From Blastocladiella emersonii ATCC 22665 (taxonomy: Eukaryota; Blastocladiomycota; Blastocladiomycetes; Blastocladiales; Blastocladiaceae): 64,000 bases of DNA. Within the stretch, counting starts at the first letter, position 1; every line of letters begins with the position of its first letter. Made by a program: the position numbers and the translations under genes. The notes beneath the pieces are model-generated. The model had not been told where the DNA came from. It saw only the letters and a program-made list of their open reading frames with translations, and searched no databases. The stretch spans positions 124,001-188,000 of the forward strand of contig JANHCV010000015.1 in NCBI GenBank assembly GCA_025594325.1. The letters are read 5' to 3'. Below are positions 31,637 through 44,300 of the stretch, piece after piece.

Positions 31637-33507
31637 GCGCGTGTGCGAGTGGTGAACGCGTCCGTGCGCGCGCGCAGAGCTGGATCTCGGCGCGCAGCGG
31701 GGGTGTGTTGGCCATGGAGTTGTCGAGGTTTGAGTTTTCCTGTTTGTTTCTAAGCTTAGTATACGCGTTTTATCCTTCAAATCACTGTTTCGTGTGTCTC
31801 TTTGAGAGGGTATTGTGCAAGTCGGCTCGGCGAAGTCGCGAAGCCTCGAGGGAAGAGACGCGTTTCGAAAACACGTGACAGCTGCGAGACGCGTTTCAAG
31901 CCCAGGGCGGCTGCGAGGCAGCTGGCCGACCTGCTGGCCGACCGGCCCTTGACGTGGATGGACGACCAGCTCGCGCTCCCCTTAAAGAACGGTCTCCTGG
32001 GATTGATGAAGGTTCTCGCGAAGGAGGCAATCGTCGCGCGGAAGAGGACCGTCTCGGCCTCCGATGTTGAGCGAGGTACGACCGCCAAGCGGATGGTCAT
32101 GGGTCAGTAGGCGAGGCTGTCGCTTGAAGTAAGCGAGAGGCTGCTCGGTCAACCTCGCACGGGACCGAACAGCCGCCGCGTCGTAACGCGTGCTGGTGAG
32201 TTGAAAAGCGGGGCGAAGTACGCAGTCCTGCGAAACCTGGTGCCTCGACGTTCAACACGCTGAATCCAGCGCGGCACCCACGCCCGCGCTCGCGTGGCCG
32301 ACGACCTGGCGACGCATTAGACTCTGCCGCGGCCGGCGGTCGGCGCTTCCTTTGTCGTCATCGAGTAGCTGCCTTGGCAGAGCGAGCCGCGACGTCGCTG
32401 ACGGCGACCCGGCGCCTCCCGCAAGAGTGGCGGGCAACGATCGCACGATGAAGCGAGCTGCGGGGAACCCCCGCGCAACGCGGCACGCGTGCCGAAGCCG
32501 GCGGTTTCAGCAGCGAGGGGAGCGTAAGGCGCTTGTCGATGCGACTCTTCGGCGGGAGCGGCGACTTGCGGGTTGCGCGACCGGATTCGCTCCCGAAGGT
32601 CGCGAGGGTTGAGATGGACGACAAGGAGTGCTCGTTGATAGAGAACGTGTTGCTTCGCAACGCGGCGGAGGAGGTGGAAGCCCAGGATGAAGCGTCGCCA
32701 CGGTTCATGGACCATAGCCGGGAGTCCCGCGGTGAGGATCGCGACGGCTCATTATCGAACTTTCTCGCGGTTAGATGCGTTTCGGAGAGAGCCGATCTGC
32801 TTGATTGACCTACGGGACGGAGCGATGCCGACCGACGGGCAGTTGGTTCCAAAGCACGCGGTCACGGTCAACCCGGCCGTCTGCAGCGTCCTCGAAAGTG
32901 CGATAGGAGGGAGACCGCCCGCGCGAGGTCTCTCGCGATCTGATTCTCGATGGAACTTGTGCTCAGGCGAGCTCGAGCAGGCGGACGGGCGGCGGCTCCC
33001 AAGGTGCGGCGCGACGCGAGCGAGCGAAGGGGGGACGCAGACCCCAAGGCAGCGTCGCCGAGACAGGACGCAAGCTCGCGCAGCTTCAGCGCCGGGCGCT
33101 TTCTGCTCAGCGCGCCGGCGATGGGAGCAAGCGCGAGGACTCCTCGAGGTCGTGAGCGGGTGCGTCAAGGGGGCGCGACCGGGCGATCCTGGCGTGATGC
33201 ATCAAGTTCATAGAAACCACGCCATTTATTTTCATCCGTGATCCTCGCTGGGTTGCAGCCTGAGCACAACGCCTACACGAAGCGGAAGGGGAGGAAAAGT
33301 GGGGTGGCAACGGGCCACGTGACGGCGGGTTGGGTTCCGAGGGCGGCGACAGGCGGGTGTTTTTTTCTCGTTGCTGGGGGACTCTGCCGGCGGGCGGGGC
33401 GGGGCGGGCCGCTCCCGCCTCCCTCCCTCGCCCCGCGCACGCACCCACACTCGATATCGCGCCGACCCGCACTCCGAGCTTGCACCCTCTCTCACCGTAT
33501 CGTCACC
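31637..33507. other. Gene-poor stretch and RPS29 promoter
   Basis: About 1.9 kb without a convincing gene. At 31845-31900 the motif gagacgcgtttc occurs twice with a CACGTG between (aaaacacgtgacag). Short frames exist, including 31802-32110, but none is supported. Confidence 0.5.
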
Positions 33508-34147
33508 ATGGCTCACGTTAACGTCTGGAACTCCCACCCCAAGAAGTTCGGCAAGGGCTCCCGCGAGTGGTCCGTGTCCTCTGCGCAAGAGCACGCCCGC
33601 CCCGCTGCCGCTGCCGCTGCCGCTGCCGCTGTCCTCGCTGCATCCGCCCGTATCATCGTCGTCACCTCGCCATCTGCACCGCAGCACACGGCTCCAACTC
33701 GCCTCGATCGGGCCGCACCGCCTCGCGGATGCCCGCTTTCGGCACTCCCGCCACCTGCTTGAATTCCGGCCCGATCGCACTCTCGAGCACTGAATGCGGC
33801 CATCGACCATCCCTGCGCCGCTCCACGACCCGCAAAACGACGACGACGGCGACAATGTGACCTGCAGCGACTCGGCGGCGGATGGCATCAGCGGCAGGCG
33901 GCTGCTCATCCCCACCCTCTCGAACGAGCGATCCGCTAACACCCCGCTCTCCTCCCCGCCCACAGCCGCAACTGCACCCACCGCGCCGGTCTCATCCGCA
34001 AGTACGGCCTCAACCTGTGCCGTCAGTGCTTCCGCGAGAAGGCCAACGACATTGGCTTCAACAAGGTACGCGTTGACTCGCTCGCTCGAGGTTGCGGTGG
34101 CTCAGCTCGCTCACTCTCTCCGTTCTCCTCACGCTTAGGTCCGCTAA
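33508..34147 (+). CDS. RPS29: 40S ribosomal protein S29 (uS14)
   Basis: Three exons, 33508-33569, 33966-34065 and 34139-34147, give 56 aa, the normal eukaryotic length. The product starts [20 protein letters not shown] and carries the zinc-binding CRNC and CRQC pairs and the near-invariant [15 protein letters not shown] end. The last exon encodes only Val-Arg-stop. Intron 1 is long for this genome (396 nt) and intron 2 is 73 nt. It binds 18S rRNA in the head of the small subunit. AATAAA at 34274-34279 is a likely poly(A) signal. Confidence 0.97.
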
Positions 34148-34570
34148 GCGGTTGTCGCCCCTGCTCGAAAGCCATGGAGCGATGAGGCTGGCGCCGCGGA
34201 GGCGGGCGACCAGGGCACCCCACCCTGCCGGTCGCCGTCGCGCTGTCGTCTCTCGGTTCCATTTTGATTTGGTAATAAAACAAACCAGTTGATTTACCTC
34301 CCTCACAGCGTGTCGTTGAAGATCTTCGAGCGTGCGAGAGCGAACGTGAGAGCATAAAAACGCAGAGGTGAAGGGAAAATCAGATTTTGGCCGTGGGGTC
34401 AGGTGACGGTCGCGTGCTCGCGGTTTCGGGCGGCACGTCATCACGTCGGCGAACGCGTATGATCGTCGCGCGTTTTTCGCTGCCCGTTGAGAGGCTCGCC
34501 GAGGAAGAGCACGTCGTCACCCCCGTCGTCGCCACCCCGCACACACTGATTGCAACGCATCAACGCGACC
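34148..34570. terminator. RPS29 3' region with AATAAA, then RPN3 promoter
   Basis: AATAAA at 34274-34279, 127 bp after the RPS29 stop. The rest presumably carries the RPN3 promoter; no TATA box seen. Confidence 0.5.
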
Positions 34571-36240
34571 ATGACCGCCGAGAACAAGCCGACCACGGCC
34601 GCCCCCGCCGCCGCCATGGATGTCGATGAGCCCGCCGCCGCCGCCGCCGCTGCGCCCGTTGTCGACGCCGAGGCCGTCTTCCTCGCTGGTGCGCACATCA
34701 CCCGTACCAGGAGTCAGGCCAAACGCTCACGCCCTGCCCCCCGTAACAGACATCCAGCAGAACGTGACGCTGCTCGGCAAAGCGGTCGCCGACCTCGAGG
34801 GCCGCTTCGTGACCCGCGTCCTGCGCACCACGGCCGGTATCCGCAAGCGCCTCTCGGCGCCCTACCTCGCCAAGGCCATCACCCAGTCGCTGCCCGCTGG
34901 TACGCCACGGCGACCCCATGCGAGGTTGGAGCAGGCACCTGACGATACTCTGCACGCGTGTAGCGAGCAAGGTCCGCGCGTCGGCGCTCGAGCTGATCGG
35001 CCACGCGGCCGAGTCGGACGACGCCATGGCCGTGGACGAGCCCGCCGTGGCGTCGCCCAAGGCCAAGAAGCCCGCGCCGCTGCTGCCCGAGGTCGAGGTG
35101 TACCTCGGCCTGCTGGCCACCATCTACCTGCACGACCAGAACCAGCACAAGTCGGGCCAGCGCCTGGCGACCGAGCTGGTCGACGCGGTGCAGCACGCGA
35201 ACCGCCGCACCCTCGACGCGCTCGGCGCCAAGGTGTACTTTTACTACGCGCGGTTCCACGAGCTGCTCGCGCCCGCGGATGCCGTGGATGCCGGCCGCTC
35301 GCTGCGCCCTACGCTCCTTGCGCTCCACCGCACGGCGACGCTGCGCGGCGACGACGAGTCGACGGCCACGCTGCTCAACCTGGTACTGCGGTCGCTGCTC
35401 GCCGCCAACCTCGTCGAGCAGGCGGACCGTCTCGTCGCCAAGTCGGGTGGCCTCCCCGCGTCCGCGTCCAACAACCAGGTGGTGCGGTACCAGTACTACG
35501 TGGGCCGCATTGCCGCGCTGCGCCTCGACTACACGGCGTCGCACAACCACCTGCAGCAGGCGATCCGCAAGGCACCCGCGTCGCCCGCCACGGTCGGGTT
35601 CCTGCAGGCGGCGACCAAGCTCGCCATCATCGTGCAGCTGCTCATGGGCGAGGTGCCCGACCGCGCCACGTTCCGCCCGCCCACCATGCGCCGCCCGCTC
35701 GAGCCGTACCGCCAGCTCGTGCTCGCCGTCCGCCGCGGCGACCTCGCCCACTTCACCAAGGTGGTCGCCGACTCGTCGGCGGTCTTTGCCGCAGACCGCA
35801 CGCTCACGCTCGTGCAGCGCCTTCGCCACAACGTGATCAAGACGGGCATGCGGCTGCTCAGCGTGGCGTACTCGGCCATCTCGCTGCGCGAGATCTGCCT
35901 GCGGCTCGGGCTCGACTCGGAGGAGGACGCCGAGTACATGGTGGCCAAGGCGATCCGTGACGGCGTGCTGACGGCGGTCGTCGACCACGGCGCCGGCGTC
36001 GTGTCAAGCGCCGCGGCCGAGGCCGCCGCCGACGTGTACGCGTCGCGCGAGCCCCAGACGGCGTTCCACTCGCGCATCGCCTTCTGCCTCGACCTGCACA
36101 ACGCCAGCGTCAAGGCCATGCGGTACCCGGACCGGTCGGCGGTGCGCAACGCCGGCAAGGCGTTTGCCGACTCGGAGGAGGTCCGGGAACTCGAGAAGGA
36201 GATCCAGCAGCACCTCGAGGACGAGGGCGACGAGTTCTGA
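34571..36240 (+). CDS. RPN3: 26S proteasome regulatory subunit RPN3 (PSMD3)
   Basis: Exons 34571-34688, 34750-34899 and 34964-36240 give 514 aa, close to yeast Rpn3 (about 523). Non-ATPase lid subunit of the 19S particle. The N-terminus is Ala-rich and acidic ([20 protein letters not shown]). Typical lid-subunit segments follow: DIQQNVTLLGKAVADLEGRF, LLNLVLRSLLAANLVEQADR, YQYYVGRIAALRLDYTASHN, and the PCI region around LLMGEVPDR and LRHNVIKTGMRLLSVAYS with SLREICLRLGLDSEEDAEYM. The C-terminus is helical and acidic (ELEKEIQQHLEDEGDEF). Introns of 61 and 64 nt have normal splice sites. The next gene starts 292 bp downstream on the same strand. Confidence 0.95.
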
Positions 36241-36532
36241 GTTGGTTGGAGGTTGCGCGTGTGTGCGGGCGTGTTGTTGGACCGCGCGCACGGCGAGGAT
36301 ATATCGTTGCAGTGTTTTCTCGTAGCCACGGTCGGTGTCGGTGCAGTGGACCGTTTTGGATCGCGTCGTTCACGCCGCGTGATGCGAGACGAGGTGGACC
36401 CGGGTTTCCTGCGGCCGGCCCCATGCGGACCGCCGTCGTCGTTTGTTGGGGGAGAGAGCCACTTCGTTCGCCTCTCCACCAGTCCGCTCTCTCCCGCCGC
36501 CGCCGATGAAACTCATGTAAACTTAACACGCC

Positions 36533-37693
36533 ATGGATCAACAACACCTACCCTCGCCGCCCGCGCCTGGCCTCGTCGCCGCGATCCTCAGCACCCTGTG
36601 CCCCACCCCCGGCGCCGGCGACACCGTGCGCACCGCGGCCGCGCAGCACGCCTCGTCGCTGCTGCGCCAGCGCATCGCCTTCCTCTACCCGCCCTCCTCG
36701 GCGCCGCTCCCCGCCACCGCCCTCGTCTGGCTCCCTCACCCGCTGCTCACCGACGCGTACCTGCGCCACGTCGTCGCCGCGCGCTGGACGCTGGGGAACG
36801 CTGACGCGCTCGCGAAAGACACGCACGTAGTCGTGCGCGATGCAGAGACGGTCGAGGCGTTGGTGGGCGTGGACTTGCGGCCGGACCCGGCGGACCCGGT
36901 GGCCGGGATGGTGCGCGTGGTGATGGTGCTGGTTTGGGAAGAGATGGAGTGGCGCGTGCATGATTTCCGCGTTATGGGGGAGGTGGAGTGGAAGCGGGTC
37001 GAGGCCGAGAGCCGGGTACGTCCTCAGCGCGCGCGGGGATGCGTGAGGCGAGGGTCTGACGCCGCCGTGTACGTGTAGCCGTCGCGCATCACCACCTCCA
37101 CCACTACGACTGCCCCTCCTCAGCCCGCTGCCGCCCTCTCCGACAACGACAAGGACGACGACTCGGACGACGGGTACTGGGCCGCGTACGACGACCGCCT
37201 CGGCGGGCCCGCTGCCACCAACCCGGCGCCAGCCCGAAACGCTAACGCCGACCCCGAGGACGCGTACTGGGCCATGTACGACACCGACACGCTGCCGCCG
37301 CTCCCGGCCAGCGCGCACCCTGGTGCGGGTGCTGACGAAGAGGTGGAAGAGGAGAAGGGCGCGCCGTGGTCGCCGACTCGCGCGACGGTGGACGCGCCGG
37401 TGTCGCCGACTACGACGGCTCGCGACCTCGCTGCTCCCGAACCAACTGCGCCTGCTGCTCCCGCACCAGCCGCGCGCGAACAACCGGCCGCAACCGCGGC
37501 AACCGCGGCACCCATCCCCGCTGCTCCCGCACCAGCTCCCACGGCCAGCGGCGCGTCCAAGGCCGCCGTCCTCCGCCACGTCCAGGACTCGGCCAAGTCG
37601 CTGTGGGCCCTGGCCCGCGCCGCCGGCTGCTCGCGCGAGGAGGTGCTCCTGGTGCTCGCGGCCGGGCTGGATGTGAATGACCATGAAGAATAG
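36533..37693 (+). CDS. Protein with YWAxYD motifs, function unknown
   Basis: Exons 36533-37015 and 37079-37693 (63-nt intron, gtacgt to gtgtag) join in phase 0 to give 365 aa. The N-terminal 160 residues look folded (LLRQRIAFLYPP, LVWLPHPLLTDAYLRHVVAA, MVLVWEEMEWRVHDFRV). The second part is acidic and disordered, with two copies of a short linear motif, DDGYWAAYDD and EDAYWAMYDT, followed by an Ala/Pro-rich stretch. It ends in a helical segment (RHVQDSAKSLWALARAAGCS). Paired YWxxYD motifs look like docking sites, but I cannot name the partner or family. Start context is gccATGG. Confidence 0.7.
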
Positions 37694-38355
37694 ACGTGAT
37701 GTATTGTAAGACCATCGACGCAGAGCGCACGACGCGATCGCGCCCACCTCCTGAGGTGTGGGTATCTCGAGACGGTTCGCGATTTCGGAACAAGTTCGAC
37801 TTGAGGGAGGCCGGATTGAGCGGGCTGCCGTTGTTCGCGGCCCGCGTCGCTACTCGCTAAAGCCGAAGCGGGGGTGGTCGGCGTTGTGCGACGCGGGAGC
37901 GAGTCGCACGACGAAGTCGGTCAAGCTCCCGAAGCGCCGCGAGCAGCCGCGTCGCGTTGAGCGACGATGGCCAACAGCTCTTTCAAGTCGCCGGACGCTC
38001 AGAGCGGCCCGTGTGACGCGGACCAGATCGAGGGACGGATTTTTGTTGGCGGCGCGGGAGCGAGTCGCTCGACGAGCAAGTTCGCCAAGGGCCGCGAGCA
38101 GAACATCGCGGCGAACGACGATAGCCGCGAGCGTGGCCATGATCAATCATCGACTTCCTCAAGAACTCGAGCACTCGCGAAGACCAAGCCAGAGATGAGG
38201 GAGAGGGTAACGATACATTTGAGGGGATTAAAAGATACTGGGACCAAAACGAGGGAGGAAGGAATCAAGACACAAAAGCGAGAGAGGGAGAGAGAAGAGA
38301 GACACAAAAACACACATCTACGCCGCTCTACTACTTGAACTCCGTGGTCGACTGC
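37694..38355. other. Intergenic between convergent genes
   Basis: Contains the 3' flanks of the YWAxYD gene and the giant gene, with a purine-rich (GA)n tract at about 38250-38310. No gene. Confidence 0.5.
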
Positions 38356-41300
38356 TTACCACTGGGCCTGGGGCATCTGCATCGTCGTGGTCATGCCGAA
38401 GGCGGGGGCCGCGGCCGTCTGGGCGCCGAACAGGGTCGACGACGAGCCCGACGAGCCGTTCATGGCCGAGTGCGACGAGGACGACGAGGCCTGGTGCGAC
38501 GACGAGGACGAGGACTGGGCGTGGTAGTTGGCCGACGACGACTGCGACTGCGACTGCGAGTGCGACGACTGCGACGACGACGAGATGTGCTGGATCTTGG
38601 GCGGCTGCACCTGCTGGTACACGGTGTGCTCGTGGGTCGTGGCGACCATGGACGAGCCGTTGGCGGCGCCGTTGGTGTAGCCGTTCGAGGCCGAGACCGA
38701 GTTGGAGTTGGTCGACTGCGACGACGAGGAGGCAGCGAACTCGGTCGACGACGAGGAGCCCGAGACCTTGCCGGCCGAGACGGCGACCGACGCCGACGAC
38801 GACGAGAACACCTTGGCGACCACGACGACGAGCGCGAGGTTGATGGCCGTGGACAGCGCCATGTTGCACCCGCCGGTCACCGTCGGGTAGAAGAAGGACG
38901 CGAGGAGGAGGACGGGGATCAGGGCCATGGACGCGTTCTGGATGAGGTTGGCAAAGTCGAACGAGGCCTTGACCGAGATAGTCGACGACGAAGTCGAGAC
39001 GGCGGGCGCAGCGGGCGCGGCGGGGACGGGGATCGTGGGCAGGACCGTGACCACAGGCGACGCGACGGGCGACACGGCGGGCGAGGGCACCTGGACCGTG
39101 GTCGAGGCCGAGACCGAGCCGAACATGGGGGTGATGACGAGCCACAGGAGCACGTTCAGGGCGAGGATGACCCAGACGTACGAGTTGCCGGCGACGTTGA
39201 CGAGGACCGTGTCGTAGGCCGAGTTGAAGGTCGACGTGACCGAGGTCCAGACGGCCGTGGTGGTGGTCGTGGTGGTCGTGGTCGAGATGTTCTCCATGAT
39301 CTTGCCGCCGAGGTGCGACACCGTGTTCGAGTCGACGTGGATGTCGAGGATGGGCTTGGCAATCGAGGCCGCGATCGCCGCGGCGAGGTACTCGGTGTAG
39401 ACGAAGCGGGCACCGTAGAAGAGCGCGACGGCAGTGGCGCCGGCGAGGAGGATCTTGGCGCCGAGGACGATGAAGGGGACGGCCGCGAGGGCAAAGGCGA
39501 TGGTCGACACCTTGATGAGCGTGGCCGTGTTCTTGATGGTGAGCTGGACCATGTTGACGAAGGCCTTGACGGCGAGGTACATGGCCAGGAAGCGGAGCTT
39601 GACGGCGAGCCAGGTGCCGACGACCGAGAGCGTCACCTTGCCCGTGAACGAGAGTACGTTGGAGCGCGTCGTCTCGATGGCGACCGTGGCCGAGCCCGAG
39701 GCAACGTCGACGGCCGTGTTGAAGGTGCCCTCGAGGTCGAACTCGGCAATGTTCTCGAACGTCTGGCCGTACAGGGTGTACGAGTCCTCGAACGGCACGC
39801 GCTCGTGGGGCATGCCGAGGCGGATCGCGGCGTGCATCATGACGCCGATGCTGAGGACCACAAGGATCCACGCGGGCCAGAAGGTCATGTCGACGAGGCC
39901 GACGTACGCGAGCGACAGCATCTGGATCGCGGCCGCGAGGTACATGACGTGGCGGGCCGCGCGGGGCGACATGACCGTCTTGAACAGGCGCAGGCCGAGG
40001 CGGACGCCGTCGTGGCCGATGTTGCTGGTGGCGAGGTTGAGCGTGGCGCTGAACTCGGCCGCCTGCTCGCCGACCGTGGTCGGCGCGGGCGTCGGGACCG
40101 CCGCGGCCATGGACGCGTAGTAGCTGAGCAGGGCCCACACGGCGCCGTTGAAGGACACGAGGCCCCACAGGAACTTGTACGAGTGGTTGTCGCAGCTGGC
40201 GCCGACCGCGTCGCGCGACAGGAGGGCGAGCACCGACAGGATCGACGTCTGGATCATGAAGGCGAAGCGCGAGATGCGCGCCGTCTTGGTGTCCTGGATC
40301 ACGACCGTGTTGGTCGAGCCGCCGAAGCCGCGGTCAATGGAGGCGTTGATCGAGAAGTCGAGGATGCGGGTGCCCGACGTGTCGACCTTGACCGTCTCTG
40401 AGCCGCTGCACTGCGTGCACTTGAACGTCTTCTCAATCTCGAGCTCGGTCTTGGACGAGGTCGTGGTGGTGGCCGAGGTCGAGGTCGACGTGAGCGTCTC
40501 GGTCGACGACGTGAAGCCCGTGGCCGCGTTCTGCTTGGCGAGGTACGCGTTGTACTCGGCGCTGCCCTCGAGGTACTCGGTGATGGAGCCGTCCTCGTTC
40601 TGGACGGCCATGAGCGCGGGCGCGACCATGGCGATCTCCTCGGTGGTCGTGGCCGAGATCCCGTTGTGCTTGGCCAGGTACTCGTTGAACTCGGCGCTGC
40701 CCTCGAGGAACTCGGTGACGGTGCCGTCGTCGTTCTGGATGGCGATGAGCGCGGGCGCGACCATGGAGAAGGACTCGGGCATGAGGTCGTTGACCACCTC
40801 GCCGCAGACGGTGCCCGTGGCGTAGAAGCCCGACGGGTACGTCTCGGGCATGGTCTCGAGGCGCTGGATCTCCTGGACCGTGATGAGCGGCTTGGTGATG
40901 GTGGTCTCGCCGGCCGCGGTGCCCGTGGCGTAGAAGCCGGTCGTGACCGTCTCCGAAACCGTGTCGAGGCGCTGCACGTCCTCGACCGTCATGGCCGCGT
41001 TGGCGACGACCGACGACGTCTCGAACGTCTCCTCGGTCGTGGTCGCGTGGAGCAGGACCTCGGGGCCGCACGACGTGACCGTCACGATCTCCTGCTGCAT
41101 CTGCTCGTCCTCGGCGACCGTGGTGGTCGAGGCGGCCGCCGTGGCAAAGGCCTGGTCGAGGTACACGACCTCGGTCTCGGCGTCGTGGATCTGGTACACG
41201 GGGCCGGGGCCGCACTCGGTCAGCGTCACCTTCTCCTCCTCGAGCGTCGTGGTGGTGAGCGTCGGCATCTCGACAAAGTTGGGGATGATTTCGCGGGGCT

Positions 41301-44300
41301 GGATGGCGGAGCCGCCGACCGTGAACGAGCCCGACGACGACGAGTACTGCTGCTGCGAGGTCGACGAGGCGGCCTGGAACGACGCCGACGAGGACTCCTG
41401 CTTGCCCGACGAGGTTGACGACGAGTACGAGGTCGAGCTGGTCAGCACGGGCTTGCCGACGGTCGTCGTGGTGGTCGTGTACGACGTGTTGACGACGGCA
41501 GGCTTGGTCGTAGTGGTCGTCGAGGTGATGACCTGGGGCTTGGCCGTGGCCGCGGCGCCCCAGCCGTGCGGGATACCGCCGTTGTTGACCGACGAGGACA
41601 TGGAGGTCGACGACGAGGACGACTGCTGCTGCTGCGAGGCCTGGAACGAGGCCGACGACGACTCCTGCTTGCCCGACGAGGTCGACGAGTACGAGGTCGA
41701 GCTGGTCAGGACCGGGGCCGCGACGGTCGTCGTGTACGACGTGTTGGACGAGGTCACGACAGCGGGCTTGGTGACCGACGAGGTCGTGTACGACGTGTTG
41801 ACGACCGCGGGCTTGGTCGTAGTGGTCGTCGAGGTGATGACGGCGGGCTTCACGGCCGACGTGATCACAACCGGCTTGGCCGTAGCCGCAGCGCCCCAGC
41901 CGTGCGGGATGGTGCCGGTCGGCTTGGGCGACGACGACGAGGTGGTGGTCGTGTACGACGTGTTGGACGAGGTGACGACGGCGGGCTTGGTGACCGACGA
42001 GGTGGTGGTCGTGTACGAGGCCGACGAGTTGGTGACAGCGGGCTTGGTCGTGGTGGTGGTCACCACGACGGGCTTGGCCGTAGCCGCGGCGCCCCAGGCG
42101 TGCGGGATGGTGCCGGTCGGCTTGGGCGACGACGACGAGGTCGTGGTGGTGGTCGAGCTCGACGAGGTGACGACCGCGGGCTTGGTCACCGAGGACGACG
42201 AGGTCGTGAACGACGACGACGAGTTGACGACCGCGGGCTTGGTGTTGGGCGCGATCACCACGGGCTTGGCCGTAGCCGCAGCGCCCCAGCCGTGCGGGAT
42301 GCCGCCGGTCGGCTTGGGCGAGGCCGAGGTCGTGTGCGACGACGACGACGTGTGCGACACCGACGAGTTGGAGGCGCCGGCGGCCATGGACGACGAGTTG
42401 CTCGACGACGACGACTGGAACGAGGTCGACGAGGTCGAGGCGCCGTTGGACGCGACGAGGCCGCCGCCGGCGACGACAATCTGGGGCTTGGTGGCGCCGT
42501 TGCCGAGCGCCGAGGACGACGTGGAGGTCGACGACGACTGCATGACGGTGGTGGTGCCCGTCGACTCGTCGTGGTGGATCTCGTGCGACGACGACTCGTG
42601 CGTGGTGGCGCCGTTGTTGGTCGAGACCGTCGAGGTGACGACAGCGCCGCCGTTGGGGCGGAGCACGACCGCGGGCTTGACGCCCTGCTGCTGCTGCTGG
42701 GTCACCGACGACGACGACGAGGACTCGAACGAAGCCGACGACGCCGACTCCTGGTGCGAGGCCGAGGCGGACGAGGACTCGAACGAGGTCGAGGCCGACT
42801 CGTGCGTGGTGGCGATGCCGAGGCCGGCGTTGGCGACGACGATGCCGCCGACCTGCTGCTGCTGCGTGGTGACGCCCGACGAGATCTGCTCGGTCTCGAA
42901 CGAGGTCGAGGACGCCTCGAACGACTCGGACGAGGACGAGGCCTCGAACGACGACGACTCGGCCGTGACCTCGGACTCGACGACGGTCACGTCGTGGGCC
43001 GTGTACGCGGGACAGACGGCGATCACGTCGACGTGGTGCACGTCCGAGCCCGTGAAGACGGCCTCCATCTCGGTCGTGTTGGTGGCCGTGGCCTCGGGGT
43101 CGACGAGCGTCGATGTGACGAGGGTCTCCTCGACGACCGACGGCAGGTTGATGATCTGGTCGGGGCGGATGATCTCGTCGCCCGACATGACGGCGCCCGA
43201 GTCGATCGTGGTGGCGGTCGAGGTCTCGAACGACGACGACGAGGACGAGTTGTTGGCCTCGAACGAGGTCGACGACGCCTCGTACGACGAGGACGACGAC
43301 GACTCGGCCGTGATCTCGGCCTCGGTGAGCACCGACGTGATGAGCGTCTCCTCGACAATGGCCGGGTACGGGATGATGGCGGGCTGCTCCTGCGACGTGA
43401 CCACGTCGACCTTGATGTCAGTCGACTCGGAGGTCGACGACTCGAACGACGACGACTCCTGGTGCGTCTCGGAGTGCGACTCGGTGGTCTCGAACGACGA
43501 CGACTCCTGGTGCGTCGTCTCGGCGGCGGTCAGCTCGCACGCGAGGACCGACGAGGACTCGGCGGCCTGGATCGTGTCAACGGACACGTTCTCGACGACC
43601 GACGACGACGACGTGGTCGACGAGGACTCGGCGGCGAACTGCGCCGTCTCGGTGGACGAGGCAAAGTCCTGCGACGTGACCGTGGTCGACTCGATGCGGC
43701 CCGAGCCGTGGCCGAGCAGCGGCGAGCTGGTGTCGAAGATGGCGCTGCCGACGGCCGAGTCGACAATGAAGCCGCTGTTCTGCTGCTGCTGCGAGACGGA
43801 GCTCGAGGTGTCGACGGCGAGCTGGTTGGACGACGAGGTCGACATGGACGAGGACGACGAGGCCTCGTACGACGACGCGGATGCCGAGGTGGCCGATGCC
43901 GACATGGCCGACGACGACGAGGTGGCCGAGGTCGAGCTGTTGTTGGCCGTGAGGCGGGCCTTGGTCACCTCGATGGACTCGTCGGCGGGGACGACCATCT
44001 CCTTCATCTCGTAGGTGCCGTTGGGGCGGCGGACGCGGATGCGGACGACCTTGAACGTGGTGGTGATCACCTCGTGCTCCTCGCCCTCCTCGGTCACGTA
44101 CGAGTGCGACTCCTCGTGCGCGGCGTGGCTCGACACGGCCTCCTGCAGGTTGGTCGTGATGGCCGACGACAGGGTCGACGACGAGACGGCGCCGGTGGTG
44201 ATGGCCGAGCCCGTGGTCACCGACGACGACGAGTTGGAGGCCTCGAACGAGGACGACGACTGAGTACGGGCGAAGGAGGCTCTCGAGTTAGTGGACCGAT

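Noticed and set aside
31802-32110. ORF with ARKRTVSASDV, superficially like the end of a histone fold
   Set aside because: Only a short stretch resembles histones; no upstream fold helices, and no promoter support beyond generic motifs.
33570-33965. Possible snoRNA in the long first intron of RPS29
   Set aside because: Ribosomal-protein introns often host snoRNAs, but no box C (RTGATGA) with a matching box D was found; mostly GCC/GCT simple sequence at the 5' end.
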